Assembly: GCA_009746045.1 (NCBI GenBank)
Contig: RPFO01000175.1
Location: 4,044,930 to 4,108,929, forward strand
DNA: 64,000 bases
DNA from: Mesostigma viride
Taxonomy: Eukaryota; Streptophyta; Mesostigmatophyceae; Mesostigmatales; Mesostigmataceae
Direction: 5' to 3'
Shown: positions 11,268 to 23,194 of the stretch, in pieces
Layout: each line of letters begins with the position of its first letter
How positions within the stretch are numbered: the stretch's first letter is position 1
Position numbers and translations under genes: made by a program
Notes under the pieces: generated by a model
What the model was told of the DNA's origin: nothing
Databases searched by the model: none
Seen by the model: the letters and a program-made list of their open reading frames with translations, nothing else

Positions 11268-12450
11268 CTAGCAGCACAGCAGGGTCATGGCCAGCGTGAC
11301 GGAGGCCAGCAGCCACTGGCGGCGGCGCGCTCGCTCCTGGTGGCCCGGGCCAGACCCGATGACCACGTACGCCGCGAGATAGTTGAAGGTGAGCGCCCAC
11401 ACACCCCACGTCAGGTGGGTCAACGCTGCGAGGAGACCACAGCCGGGGTGACGTAGCGAGGGTCCTGTCATGGCGCTGGGAGTTGCGGAGTCAGAAAGGT
11501 AGCCCTGAACACAGTGGACTTGCGCTGCCAACGGCCGGCACATGCCGAATTCCAGCGCTAGCGCCAGCAGGCCCAGGAGGACCACGTGCGCGGCCCTGGG
11601 TCCCTGCGCACTGCGGGCCACGAGGCCCAGGCGCCAGCTGGCCACGAGCCCAAACACGGCGGCGGGTAGCAGCCGGGGCAGGGCCGTTGCAAGGGTTGCG
11701 CTGGCGAGGGGAGGCCCTTGACCCACCGTTTCGGTGCTTTGGACCACTGGAAAAGGGACCAATCAACAGCAAGGGAGATGGCTTTCAGGATCGAGTTTAT
11801 TCACCCACCAAGCATGAGCAAGCAAGGCGATGGCCGGTTGCCCTGAGCGCTAAATACGTGAGGTAGAATTATGGCCGCAGCCAAACTAGGGGTCACACAT
11901 GTCAAGAGAAAGGGCCTTGACACACGTTACAGGCGAATACTCACAGGCATATAGGCATGGGACTTCCCGTAAGCAAGAAACTCAAGCCAGAATCCAGCAA
12001 GGATTTAGAATGCGCTGCGGCTCGGGTCGCGTGGGCCTGTTGACTGACAGGTTACTACCTCTGCTGGCATATCCCTGCATAAAGACGCCTGGCCACCAAT
12101 GTACAGACAACAGTGATGACGACGCAGAGAGATTATGGCCATGGCAATGACGACCACCGCAGAAACGACAAACCGGCAGCAGCATGCTACCATCATTTCT
12201 TCGTCAACCGCCGCAACGCTGCATCCTAAATAAACAGAACACTTTACTTAGCAAACCACGCCATATTTCTCCTATTCTCTCCTATTCTCTCCTATTCTCT
12301 CCTATTCTCTCCTATTCTCTATTCACGCGCCATGAGCATGGTGTCTCAGGCCATGCCGCACGTCAGGCATTTTGCTTACCGGCGCGGTGGCAGTACACCA
12401 GGGTGGCCCCCAGACCACAGGCCCAGACCAGTGGCGCGTTGGCCCGTTTG
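11268..12450 (-). other. Hydrophobic C-terminal segment of the synthetase, likely membrane anchored
   Basis: After T2 and a Ser/Gly/Arg-rich linker come several strongly hydrophobic stretches: PLVWACGLGATLVYCH (end of exon 5), then in exon 6 LLPAAVFGLVASWRLGLVA, AAHVVLLGLLALALEFGM, GLLAALTHLTWGVWALTF and QWLLASVTLAMTLLCC at the stop. Four or five transmembrane helices are plausible. The 633-bp intron (11747-12379) joining the last two exons is phase 1 on both sides with canonical borders, so the hydrophobic part is in frame with the synthetase. I recognise no enzyme motif. It may be a membrane anchor, a truncated transferase, or a mis-joined neighbouring gene. Confidence 0.55.
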
Positions 12451-15400
12451 CTGCAGACATCCCGCTCACATGATGGGCCCGGCCCTGATGCCAGCTGGCC
12501 AGCGACCGTTGAGGGAGAGGGCAAGGCCCCGTCACCCAACACCTCGCCATCAGACCGCCGCCGCCTCGCATCTCCACGTCCCTTGGAACTCCCTGCTCCC
12601 TCCTCACCTGCATGATCCTGAGAAACCGCTTGCTTATGCTGGCTTCTGCCATTTCTATTCCCCGCCTCCTCAGCCGCCTCGAAATGCCCAGCCGTTGCAC
12701 CACTCCCGCGCAAAGAATCACCCTGTGACCCCTCCACGCCGTCAACCCCTCGCAACGCAGCCGCGCGCGCCGCTGCCTCCGCCATGCTCCTCACCGTTGG
12801 GAGCTCAAACACCGATACCGAGCGCTTCTGCTGGGCCCCCATCGCACCCCCCCCCTCGCCGTCACCCCGGGGCTGACTCAGCAGCGCCGCAAGCTCTGGG
12901 TCGGCTGCTTCCATCTGCTGTCGCAGCCGCACCGCGTTGAGCGAGTGCCCTCCGATGGCGAAGAAGTTGTCGAGTGCCGACACCACCGGCAGGCCCAGCG
13001 TGGAGCACCAGATGGCGGCCACACGCTCCTCCAGCGCGGCCCTCGACAACCGCCCACGCGCCTCCACGCTGCGTGACGCCTTTGACCCTTTACTCTCCGA
13101 TGGGTCGAGAGCAGCCCCCTCTTGGGGACTTGAATTGCCCCCCCCCTGTCCGCCCCTTTTCCGGCCTCAGTTGTCAGGCGGCTCGTAGCCGCTCCCCCTG
13201 CCTGTTCCCCCCCCTGGCCCTTGGAACCCAACACGGTCCTCGACTCTTCTTCTCCCATGCGCGCCACCGCCACCGCCTCCTCCGCCAGCCTACGAAGCCG
13301 CCTCCGGTCCAATTTCCCATTGGGCAGGCGCGGCAATTCTGCCAAGCTGACTGTGCGTGTGGGGATGGCGTATTGCGGCAGGTGGCCCGCCAGCGCGTGG
13401 GCCACGTCCTCATGGGTCACGTACGAGGGGCTGACGACCGCCACCAGCTGCTGACGCGGCACGTGCCCATGCGACCCCTGTTGTGACGCCCACTCAATTA
13501 GAGGCGCTGGCTCCTGCCCCGGTTGTCTGCCTGCTGGCCGATCCTGACAAAGGGCCTCCTTCTCAGGGGCAGGGACGTCACTGCCAGTATTACAGCCTGC
13601 GTCGGTGCCACCCAGCAGCACCACACCGCACGCGCTGGCGTCCGTCACCCTTGCCAGTATCACCGCCTCCACCCACGCAGGCTCCAGCCGCACCCCGTGC
13701 ACTTGCACCTGCGCGTCCACGCGGCCGCTCAGCACCATCTCTCCACTCGCAAGCATCTTGGCGCGGTCCCCCATGCGGTACCAATGCCGTCGGCCGCCGT
13801 CCACCGCCGGCAAGGTGACAAACTTCTCCGCCGTCAACTCAGGCATGCCAAGGTATCCCTCTGCCAGCATGGGCCCCGCCATGCAGAGCTCACCCTGCAG
13901 GGACAAGGGGACAGGGTGGCCGAACGCGTCGACCACGCAGGCGTCCACCCCGGGCCAGGGGCGGCCGATGGGGATGACCCCCGAAGCCAGCATGGCGTCC
14001 GTCACTTCCCCCGACGCGCCATCCCCGCTGATCTCTGTCGACCCGTACAGGTTCACCAGCTTGCAGCCGGCACGCGGCGCACCATCGTGGGCACCAGGGG
14101 GTGCCTCCCCCGCCCCCGCCCCCTCCCTTGCCTCTCCCTGCTGGCTTAAAACATCCCCCACCCCCACCCCCACCCCCCGCTGAATGTTCGCCAGTTTTAG
14201 GAACCGCCGGGCCAGCGCCAGGGGCAGCGGCTCGCCGTCGCTGAAGACCAGCCGCAGACCACGGTGGCCTGATGCAGGGCCGGGGGCATGGCGGTGGCTA
14301 GGGCCCGGAGTACAACTGAGGGTAGGGCCCCGACTAGGGTTGAGGGTAGAAGGCTGGTTAGGGCCTGGGCTACCGCTGGTGCCCCCGGGTGCCAGCAGTG
14401 CCACGAACGCGGGCTCGTTCAGCGCCACGTCGAGCAGCGAGGGGACAAAAACGGCACGGGTCACGAATGTGGACGCCATCAGCAGGGCAAGGTCCCCAGG
14501 GTCCCTGGCCTCCTGCTCATTGGCCAGCGCCAGGGGCGCCCCCGCGAGGAGCGCGCCGCACACCTCCAGCGCGTGGTCAATGAAGGTCAGTGTGGCGCGC
14601 GCCAGCATGACGTCCTCATCGGGGTTAAAGGGGTACAGCTGCCAGTAGGCGGCCAGCTTGGTGGCCAGACCACGGTGGGTGAGCACCGTGCCCTTTGGCA
14701 CCCCTGTGCTGCCGGACGTGAACTGGCAGATGGCGGCCCAGTCAGGGTGCACATGGGGCAGCTTTCCATCATGCTCACCTTTCCCTTCCTCCCCCTCCTC
14801 CCCCTCTTCCCCATCGCCATGGCCATCGCCATCATTGCTGTTGCCATCCATCTCTGCCAGCTGCCCCCTGTCCCCAACCACCAGGGTCCTCACGCAGAGC
14901 CTGCCAGGCTCGCCACCTGCCACGTCGCGCCAGCTGGCCACCTTTGCCGCCGAGGCTGCGTCAGTGAGCACCACCGTTGGCATGGCCGCCACCAGCACAT
15001 TGGCTTGGTACCCGGCCGGATGGCCCACGTCCATCGGTACGTAGCAAGCCCCCGCGCGCAGCACCGCCAGCATCGCCGCCACCATGCGGGGTGAGCGCGC
15101 CATGGCGATGGCGACGCGGCACCCGGGAGACACGCCTGCTGCGACAAGCCGTGTGGCGAGGCGACGCGAGGCACGGTCCAACTGAGAGAAGGTCGTCATG
15201 GTCATTGCTTCGGTTGTGACGGCGGGTGAAGCTAGTTTTGCTTCTGTTGCTGCTGTTGGTGTCGACGCCGTTGTCTTCCCCGTTCTGTCACTGCTGATCA
15301 CCGCCACCGCATCGCCCCGCGCTGCCACCTGGCGGTCCCACAGCTCGCACAGCGTGCGCTCCGACGCGGCCAGCGGTGGGCCACGAGTGATGCTGACTCG

Positions 15401-18400
15401 ACCCATTGAGCGCTCGCTCACAGTACCGCCAACTAGCACGTCATTTGCGTCGCCGACATCCTGGGCCAGGTGTTCTGCACAACCGCCATCTATGCCTTCA
15501 ACGGCAGTCCCTGTTTCGACCCCATCACTCATCGGCCACGCCACCGCCCCCTGACACTCCCCCCCCGCCAGCGACAGGTCGCGCACACGCAAGCGATCGG
15601 CGCGACCCGACGCAGCAGCGGCCGCGACGCCCCTGGCCAGATGGCCCAAACCCACCAGCAGCGCCTCCATGGTGGAGCGGTCAAACAGCTCCCTCGCGTA
15701 CACCAGTGTGCCCTGCACGCCCGCCGGGCCCATGCCCTCCTCATCGCTGCCACACTGCTTGCCACCCACAACACTGTCGGCACCCGATTTTTTATCGCTG
15801 GCCCCCAGGTCCTTGACACCTGCAGCAGGACTCTTGCCGCCGCTGCCCATGCCGCTGCCGCCGCTGCCCATGTCACTGCCGCCGCTCACGTCCATGTAAA
15901 TCTCCAAGTCCATCTTGGCGCGGGGGGAGGGGGCGTGACCGCGCGAGAAGATCCTGCCCTCCGCCCCGTGGGGCGCGCCGCCATCTGCACCACTGTCACT
16001 TCCACCACCCAGGCCGCCAAACTCGCTGAACATGACGAGGACTTGGAAGAGCGGGCTGAAGGAAAGGTCCCTCGGCAGGTCCAGCGCGCCCACCACCTTG
16101 TGGATAGGGGCATCCGCATGCCGCATGCCCCCAAGCAGCGCGTCCCTCACGCCCTTCACGACCTCGCTGATGCTGGCATCCCCAGGGACATCCACACACA
16201 ACGGCAGCGGGTTGATGAAGCAGCCAACAAGGGGCAGCAGCTCGGGAGATGACCGCCCGTGAAAGGGCGTGCCTAGGACCACCTTATCCTGACGACTGCA
16301 CCGACCCAGCGCCACCGCCCACAACGCCAGTAGAACCGAGTACAGCGTCGCGCCGCATTCGGCTGCCAGCGACCGCAGCCCCCCAAGGGTCCCCGGGTCC
16401 ATCGAGAAGGGCAGCGTGCCTGCGGCAAACCCCTGCACGCGCGCCCGCGGCCAGTCCGTCGGCAGTTCCAGCAACGGGGGCGCATTGACCAGGTGCCGGC
16501 GCCAGTAGTCCAGCTGGCGCCGCATCTCGCCGCCGCCCTCCAGCCGCCGGCGCTGCCACTGCGCATAGTCAACGTATTGGAGCGGCAGCGGGGGCAGGGA
16601 GGGAGGGTGTCCCTGCGTGGCAGATGCCATGGACCGGTAGCAGGCCGCCAGCTCGCGCTCAACCACGGCTGACGAGAGGCCGTCAAAGATGGAGTGGTGG
16701 ATGGAGAAGACCACCGCGCTGCCGCCGCCCTGCACTAGGGGGGAGGAGGCCATCTTGCTAGGGGGGGTGATCGGTGAGGGGTGTCCGGTCCCGGTCCAGC
16801 GGATGAGGGAGGCACGAAACAGCGGCTCGGACCCGTACAGGTCAAACGAGTGGCACGCGTGGTCCGCCAGCGTGCGCTGGATGTGTGACTCGATGGCCTT
16901 GGGGTCTTGGCCAGAGAGGTCGGTCGTGTCCAACGGAAGAATAAACTCAGACGTGGGGACAACCCGCTGTAACAAGATGGAGGCGGACCCTCCATTTGAA
17001 GGGGGGTGGCTGCCGGCACTTGATCCCCCCCCAACAGGTAACGTGTTCGCAGCGACGCGTGCCGTTCCACGAGCCAGGACAGCGAGCGCGAGAAGAGGGC
17101 CGGGTCGAGCTGGCCAATCGCGGAGCGCCACACGTGCGCGCACGTGTACGCGGCGGTGCCAGGGTACATGGCCTCAAACAGCAGCATCTGTTCTTGGGCG
17201 TAGGAGACCACGGTCGGCTTGCCTTGGGTGTGGGAAGCAAGGGAGGGCTTGCCGGGGCCAGAGTTGGGGGCGGTTGCGGGTACCAGCATGGTGTCTCTGA
17301 GGGACATGTCCAGGGGGGCGGACAGTGCCATTGCCATCCTCTTTCTCAGATCATCCTCACTGTTGTGCTTATGATTGTTCCAAGCATTGCCACCTTGGCC
17401 GCTGGGGCCCCGGTCATGCTGGTCTGCGCTGGCATTCCCTGGTGCCACAGTAGTCTGCATGCCCAGGCTGACTGCCGCCCCCGCCCCCGGCCCCCCTGCC
17501 ATCAACCACATCTCCTCGCACATCGCCGCCACGGCTGCCAGGTCCTTTTGCGCCAGCAGGTCAGGTAATGTGATCCCCAGCTGCATGCCGTTGGACACCC
17601 TGCCCGCTCGAGATGCCAGCAGCGCGGGCACCTGCTGGTTGAGCGCTGTGAGGATGGCCAGGGCATCGATGGACGTGGCCCCCAGCGCTAGCAAGGGGTC
17701 GCCCCGGTGGATGCGCCGCTTCCCCTTGAGCATGCCGCGCAGCTGATGCTGCCACACGCGCGCCACCAACTCTTCCACCTCCCCGTGTGGCAAATCCCCC
17801 TCCTCGTCCCCCCAGGGCAAGGGAGACAGCGCCTCGCACTTGGCCTGCTGCCCCAGCCATGCGCGCCGCACTTTGCCTGTCTCCGTCAGCGGCAGCGACT
17901 CGACCACGTAGAAGCGGCTGGGCACCTTGTGGTGGGCCAAACGCGACAGACAAAAAGAGACCAGCTCGGTGTGGGTGGGCAAGGGAACGGCGGCGGATGC
18001 TACCCTTTTCCCCCCTGCGGATGATGAATCATCATTTCCGGCTGGTATTGATGAGACAGGACGGCAAGCTGGACCTGAGGAACGAGTGGACTCTATGCCT
18101 TGTGCTAGTGGGGGCATGCCGGGTGCTTTTGGCGGCGAGCTCTCGTCCTCACCACGGCGCAGCACGATCGCGGCAGCCACCAGTTGCGTGAACAACGGAT
18201 CATCCACGCCAAATACCACCACATCCTGCACCCTCGGGTGCTGCTGGATCGCGTTCTCCACCTCCAATGGGCTGATCTTCATTGCGCCGCGGTTGATGAA
18301 GTCGCGGAAGCGGCCGCACACGACCAGGTGGCCCTGCTCGTCGTAATACCCCATGTCCCCCGTCCGGTACCAGCACTGGTGGGGGTACAGCATCGGGCGC

Positions 18401-21400
18401 CCCTGCGGTTGCCCACCACCATCCTTGTTAGCACCTTCATCCGTCACCGTGGCCTGGACCTTGATCCTCGGCCCCTGCGCCAGCGGGCTGGGTGTCGCCG
18501 CGCTCACCTCTGCCGTGTGGAAGCACTCCGCGTTCGCCTCTGGGGCGTCCAAGTAGCCATCAAACCTGCTCGGGCCACGCACGCAGATCTCTCCGGGGTG
18601 GTCCCTGTCGCCCACCACCGGCCGGCCGTTGCCATCGAGAAGGGCCATATCGATCATGGGCACGGGCACACCCACCCTGATGAGGGATGCCTCGTAGCTA
18701 AACTTGTCGCCGCCACCATCCTTGCCCTTGCCGCCTTCGGCACCCTTTCCACCATCCTTTCCTCTGTCGCCGCCACCATCCTCGCCTGGACAGGTAGATG
18801 CCTGGCTACTGGCAGACATTTCATCGTCCCCCCCATCACTGACAGCTGGCAGAGGGATCCACAAGTGGGCGATTGTGCCAGCCTCCGTCATCCCATACGC
18901 ACTCAGCACGCCCACCTTGAGCACGGTGTGCATGCGCCGCAGCTCCTCTTTCAATAGCGGGGCGCCGGCTGTTATCAGGACGCGCATCTGGCCTGCGGGC
19001 CACATCTGTGCGGGGTGGATTGGGATGGATTGGGGTGGATTGGGGTGGATTGGGGGTGAAATGCGCCGTGATGTTTGAAGGCACGGGGAGGGGAACGGGG
19101 GCATACACAGGGTGTAAAGGAGGAAAGGGAAATGCGGGTGGGATGTATGGGCCGGGGCCTGTTTCAAAGAATTACGGCCTGCCATGGCAAGAAATAACAT
19201 TAGAAAGAACCTGCTAGTTATTGTCGAACAATGAACACAAATAAATAAAACCTTAACCTTTGTTTTCGTCTAAAAATGCAAATGGTGTTACGGAAACATC
19301 AAGTTCTAAAAATGCTTCCAATTGTACTCTCCTACATGCCATCGTGGTTGCAGCCAGCCACTGAATGCCATGGAACAGACTGTGCCCCTTGAATCAGACT
19401 ATCTAATCATGAGCGTTGCCCACCCAAATTCAAGCCAGTTGTGTTTTGAAATCATACGTGCTGGCTGGCTGGGTGGTCACTCATCATTCCTCAACCAAAG
19501 CAGATAGGGTGCAAATTCTTACCACGGTTAGATTACAAACCTACTCCATGCCTCCATACCACCTGCCGCCTTGCATTCAGTAATGCATACATGTAAAGCA
19601 CACATTACATACTTTACACAAGCTCGCCCACTTTCTTCCAAATGAAGCAACCCACCACCTGCCTGGTGACAGTCATCCAGTTATTAAGCACCCGCCCCCA
19701 ACTGGGCACAATAATTCAATTCGAACCCCCAACCCACCTGATCAGGGTGCGCCTCCACCTCCTGAACCGTCAGGCGGTGCACCGTGGGAGGCGCGGGGAC
19801 GCAGGTGACTCCATACTCCCTCACCGCGCCCAGGAAGCTGTTGAGCTCAAACCGCGGCAGCAGCACGAACGAGCCCCCCGCCAGCATCATGATCAAAACC
19901 GTGGATAAGCCAAAGACATGAAACAGAGGGACCATGATAATTAACCGGTCGTAGGGGCTGTAGTTGGTGAACCGTGTCGCTTGCAGATACGCCCACACAA
20001 GATGGCGCTGACGCAGCGGGGTGAGCTTGGGCACCCCAGTCGTGCCGGACGTGCTCAAAATTAGCAACACATCGTCCTCATGGCTGGGGGGCTGACAGGC
20101 CAGCGCTGCGCGCGCGTCCAAAGGGCTGGCGTCTGGCACCCTGAGGGCCCCCAGCTCCCAAGCAACCTTGAGCTGGTAGCGGCAGGTCAGGGTGGATGCA
20201 TCCGGCGTGGAGGCCTTGTTGCCCAGCGTGATATCTGGTCGGCCGAACAACGCCCCTCCAGGGTCCTCGTCCGCTTCGAGGGACACAGACCAGACTGAGG
20301 ATGAGCCCCAGGGGTACGTCAACATGCCCATGCATGTCGCAAGAAGCAAAAAGAGAGAGACGACCAAGTCAGGCATTAGGACAATAGTGAAAGGAAATAG
20401 AACAAAAAAGAAAGGATGAAGGCATAAACAAGAAAGGAAATAAATCAAAAAAGAAGGCACAATTAAAGGACAATCAACCAAGGAAACAGGACAACCAAGA
20501 AGGAAAAAAGGACGCTCAAGAAAGGGAAAAGGGACGATAAAGAAAGGTAAAAGGGACAACCCAGAGAGGGAAAAAGGACAACCAAGACAGGGAAAACACA
20601 GTGAAAGAAGGAGAAAATGACCATCAATAAAAGAAATCAGATGAAAATGAATGGATGAACAAGAAAGGTAATAGGACAGCCAAGAAAGCAAAACAGGACA
20701 ACCAACAAAGGAAATACTGCAATTAACAAAGGAAAGGTTCAATCAAGTAAGGAAGTAGGACAACCAAGAAAAAGAAAAGGGACAACCAAGAAAAACAAAA
20801 AGGACAACAACAAAGAAAGGAAATAAAAACAACAATTACGGAAAAAAATAGAGAAAAGGGAAAAGGGCAAACCAAGGAGGAGGAAAGGACAACTAGCAAG
20901 AAGGGAAAATGACACTACGAAAGGAAAAGGGAATATCAAGGCAGAGAACTGGGCTGATAGCTTTTCATAACTGGTTTTGCCCTCTGTACAAAAAGAAATT
21001 TTTTCCGTAGCCATGGCCGACTATCTCTAGCTTTCAGGTCAGCTTCCTCTATCCGCCTGCCGCACCGCCCGCACGGCCCCCCCGACGACGTACGCTTACG
21101 TCGGAGCTTACGTACAGATCTGTAATCTAAAAACATATCGGTGATCTATACGCCTAGCCATCTGTATTTTGCGGGCCCTGCTAACTTTACAGATCTGTAA
21201 AAAGCTCTAAATATTCAGTAGCAGCAACTCAAAGACAAATATCTATTCATAGATAATCGGGAAGGACGGAACTGAGAGACATATATGTGATCAGAATATA
21301 TACATATAATCTTTTAACAACTACTGAAGTACACATTACTAAGAGCACAGGCGCAGTCTGGGGTTGTCAGATCAAGTTAACAGTAGGCAAATGCAGGGGC

Positions 21401-22077
21401 ATCATCGCACCTGAGATACCAAGCTTCTCGCACGCGGCTGTCACCCTTGCCCTGCACGGGCTTGCCGGCGTGACGACGACCAGCCTCGGTGCGTTGCAGC
21501 GCAGGTAGAAATCCAGCTCGTCCGCCGTCAGCATCGGGTTAAGTGGCACGTTTACGGCACGCACAAACGAAACGCCATAGAAGGTGGGGACGAACTCGGC
21601 CACATTCTCCATGATGAGGGCCACGCGGATGCCCGGCTCGGTGAAGCCCGCGAGCACCAGCAATCCCCCCAGGGTGTTGGCCAGGTGCAGCATCTCCCCT
21701 CGATTGATTATGACCGCCGCCTGAGGAGCATTGCTTGCCTCCTGGCCAGGAAGGGAGGAGCCGGTTGATCCGTTGCATGACGTATCACCAGGGCCCACTT
21801 TCCTGCAGCCAGGTATGATGAGGTACGGCAACGATGGGTCCAAGGGAGTTGGCAGAGATGCCGGCGTGATGCCAGGGTGATCCCGCATGCGCCGCATATC
21901 AGTTGCATCCCCGGCATCTGGACGCTCGGAGGGCGGCGGCCTCGTCGCCAATCGAGAGCAGGGCACGAGAGGGGGGACGTGCACGGGGAGATTATCCAGG
22001 TACGGCCTTGCTCCGCACGGGAAAGCTGCCTGCAGCGTCATTGGTGGCACTACCATTTGAAATCGGCCTCGATCCAT
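11268..22077 (-). CDS. Multimodular nonribosomal-peptide-synthetase-like protein with hydrophobic C-terminus
   Basis: Model on the minus strand: exons 22077-21411, 20294-19738, 19005-17020, 16966-13130, 13079-12380 and 11746-11268, giving about 2,741 residues. Every junction keeps phase, has GT..AG borders and preserves domain continuity. Donor GTAAGC at 12379 joined to acceptor TTTTCCAG at 11747 is the clearest case. Domain order is adenylation (A1), carrier (T1), condensation (C), adenylation (A2), carrier (T2), then predicted transmembrane helices. Such enzymes activate acids as adenylates, load them on phosphopantetheine carriers and join them by the C domain. No thioesterase, terminal condensation or reductase domain is visible. 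The start is the ATG at 22077; an upstream exon is possible. The 16967-17019 and 13080-13129 introns are only 53 and 50 bp and each lies by a G run, so frameshifts are the alternative there. Confidence 0.8.
12262..12322. repeat. Tandem 10-bp repeat (CCTATTCTCT)n in an intron
   Basis: Five consecutive copies of TCCTATTCTC at about 12268-12318, inside the last intron of the synthetase gene. Confidence 0.9.
12880..15420 (-). other. A2-T2 module: amino-acid-type adenylation domain plus carrier
   Basis: The motifs follow the classical NRPS set: AICQFTSGSTGVPKGT (A3), LVNLYGSTEISGD (A5), GELCMAGPMLAEGYLG (A7), YRMGDRAKMLASGEMVLSGR (A7/A8), VHGVRLEPAWVE, LPQYAIPTRTVSL and LPNGKLDRRRL (A10, catalytic Lys about residue 2283). 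T2 is DNFFAIGGHSLNAVRL, with the phosphopantetheine Ser in GGHSL at about residue 2394. A Gly/Ser/Asp-rich linker and an Asp/Gly/Glu tract (about 14770-14850) are inserted between motifs. I cannot read substrate specificity reliably. Confidence 0.85.
15886..17217 (-). other. Condensation domain
   Basis: The core motifs are in order: VSYAQEQMLLFE (C1), RHASLRTRY (C2), the active-site motif HHSIFDG (C3, about residues 1160-1166, matching HHxxxDG), YVDYAQWQR (C4), LGTPFHGRSSPEL followed by GCFINPLPL (C5), HADAPIHKVV (C6) and LSFSPLFQVLVMF (C7). The catalytic second His and the Asp are intact, so peptide or ester bond formation is plausible. C2 and C3 are joined only if the 53-bp intron at 16967-17019 is removed or the G8 tract is corrected. 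Confidence 0.85.
17250..22077 (-). other. A1-T1 module: acyl/aryl-adenylating domain plus carrier
   Basis: The phosphate-binding loop is LSTSGTTGVPK (about residues 302-312). The acceptor-site motif is SAYGMTEAG (about 443-451), then GEICVRGPSRFDGYL, YRTGDMGYYDEQGHLVVCGR and FINRGAMKISPLEVE (about 644-658). The pairing of INRG with KISPLEV is typical of plant and fungal AAE3/oxalyl-CoA-synthetase-like ligases rather than of classical amino-acid-activating domains, so A1 may load a carboxylic acid starter. ETGKVRR (about 782-788) supplies the C-terminal Lys. T1 is LLALGATSIDAL with the phosphopantetheine Ser at about residue 853. A Gly/Lys/Asp low-complexity insert (about 465-510) interrupts A1. 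Substrate assignment is inference. Confidence 0.75.
20380..20945 (+). repeat. Degenerate purine-rich minisatellite in the first intron
   Basis: Diverged units of about 21-26 bp of the form GGACAACCAAGAAAGGRAAAA recur for about 550 bp on the plus strand. They lie inside intron 1 of the minus-strand gene (20295-21410), so the transcript carries a long pyrimidine-rich repeat. Frames through it (for example the Leu/Phe/Ser-rich one at 20335-20742 minus) are artefacts. Confidence 0.85.
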
Positions 22078-22139
22078 GTTACACTAGAGACTAGTTCGAT
22101 GGAAATGGAGGCCGGAGCTCTATTAGTTACAGGAATAGG

Positions 22140-23190
22140 AAACTAAGGAATCGAAGGAGGCCGACGAAGATTGTATGCGGGCCTGAATAGCTGAAGTCTG
22201 ACCGACCGCCGGCCGGCGGCCCCGCGCTAGCTGTGCAGTAATATTACTAATTAACCGCAAGTGCACATCGAGTCGGTCGAATGTTTAACTTCAAGAATAA
22301 TAATTTCGACTGGATGCTTGCGCGCAGCTGAATGCTGGCGGCAATCGACAGTGCAACGTCTCGCAATTGGCATGCGCAGCCATGCTGGTATGACTAATAT
22401 CGTCTTAATTACATTGTCAGTGTAATCGTCTGCGCGGCTGCGGAAGTCCGCGGCCAGCTGTGCAGCTAGCCCGCATATAACATACAATAACAATGTAATA
22501 GTATTGTACGTGATTATATATATTGAGACCGGGAAAAATTGCTTGACGTCGGCCAAATTGCAAGACGTGCGAAACATAATGTAGTAACAACTGCCGCCTT
22601 GGAAAGCATTAAGCAGCCCATTCGCCGACCCTGGAAGACTGGCTAGCATCCACCGATAAGGTACTGCTAGAATAATTGAAAAAAAAAAAAAAAAAAGCCA
22701 TATGATACGCCCTTGAAAAGCCTTCCTCACTGTTGTCCAAGCGCGTAGGCCGGGATTCATAGTAGGGCCGAATCGGGGATTTAGGGATTTGCAGGCCGTA
22801 CGTAGGAAAGTGACGGAGTATCCTTAATGGTTCAGACCGGAGATTGAGGGTGCGCACGTCCGGGCAAGATTAGGTAGCTGTGTGCGTTGCGATTGCGTTG
22901 CCTTGCGTTGTGCACGTAGTTGCATTGCAATACACTGAGAAAACATTATCAGAATGAGACAACTCATGCATTACATTACGTTGCATCAATGATGACTGTT
23001 TCATGCATCGCATCGTGCATTAAGTACATTACATCAGTTACATAATTTACATTGCATCAATGGTTGCTGATTGTAGCTGACATCATTGCATTCCGGCCAT
23101 TCCATTCCGGCCGGCCATTCGGCCCGCCATTCCATTCAGGTCCCGGCCGGGCCATCCCATTCCATGATGATTACATGATTCCATTCTACT
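22140..23190. other. Upstream region of the synthetase gene, no gene seen
   Basis: Presumably holds the promoter of the minus-strand gene, but I find no convincing TATA box. A 16-17-bp A tract lies at about 22679-22696. ATTGCATT/ACATTGCAT-type degenerate repeats occur at 22880-23090 just before the satellite. Confidence 0.4.
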
Positions 23191-23194
23191 CCCG

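Noticed and set aside
12323-19108. Many plus-strand frames of 100-270 codons opposite the synthetase gene
   Set aside because: GC-rich antisense shadows of the minus-strand exons without recognisable domains.
20335-20742. Leu/Phe/Ser-rich frame on the minus strand resembling a membrane protein
   Set aside because: It reads the pyrimidine strand of the intronic minisatellite and ends where the real exon 2 begins; an acceptor site at 20295 explains the junction.
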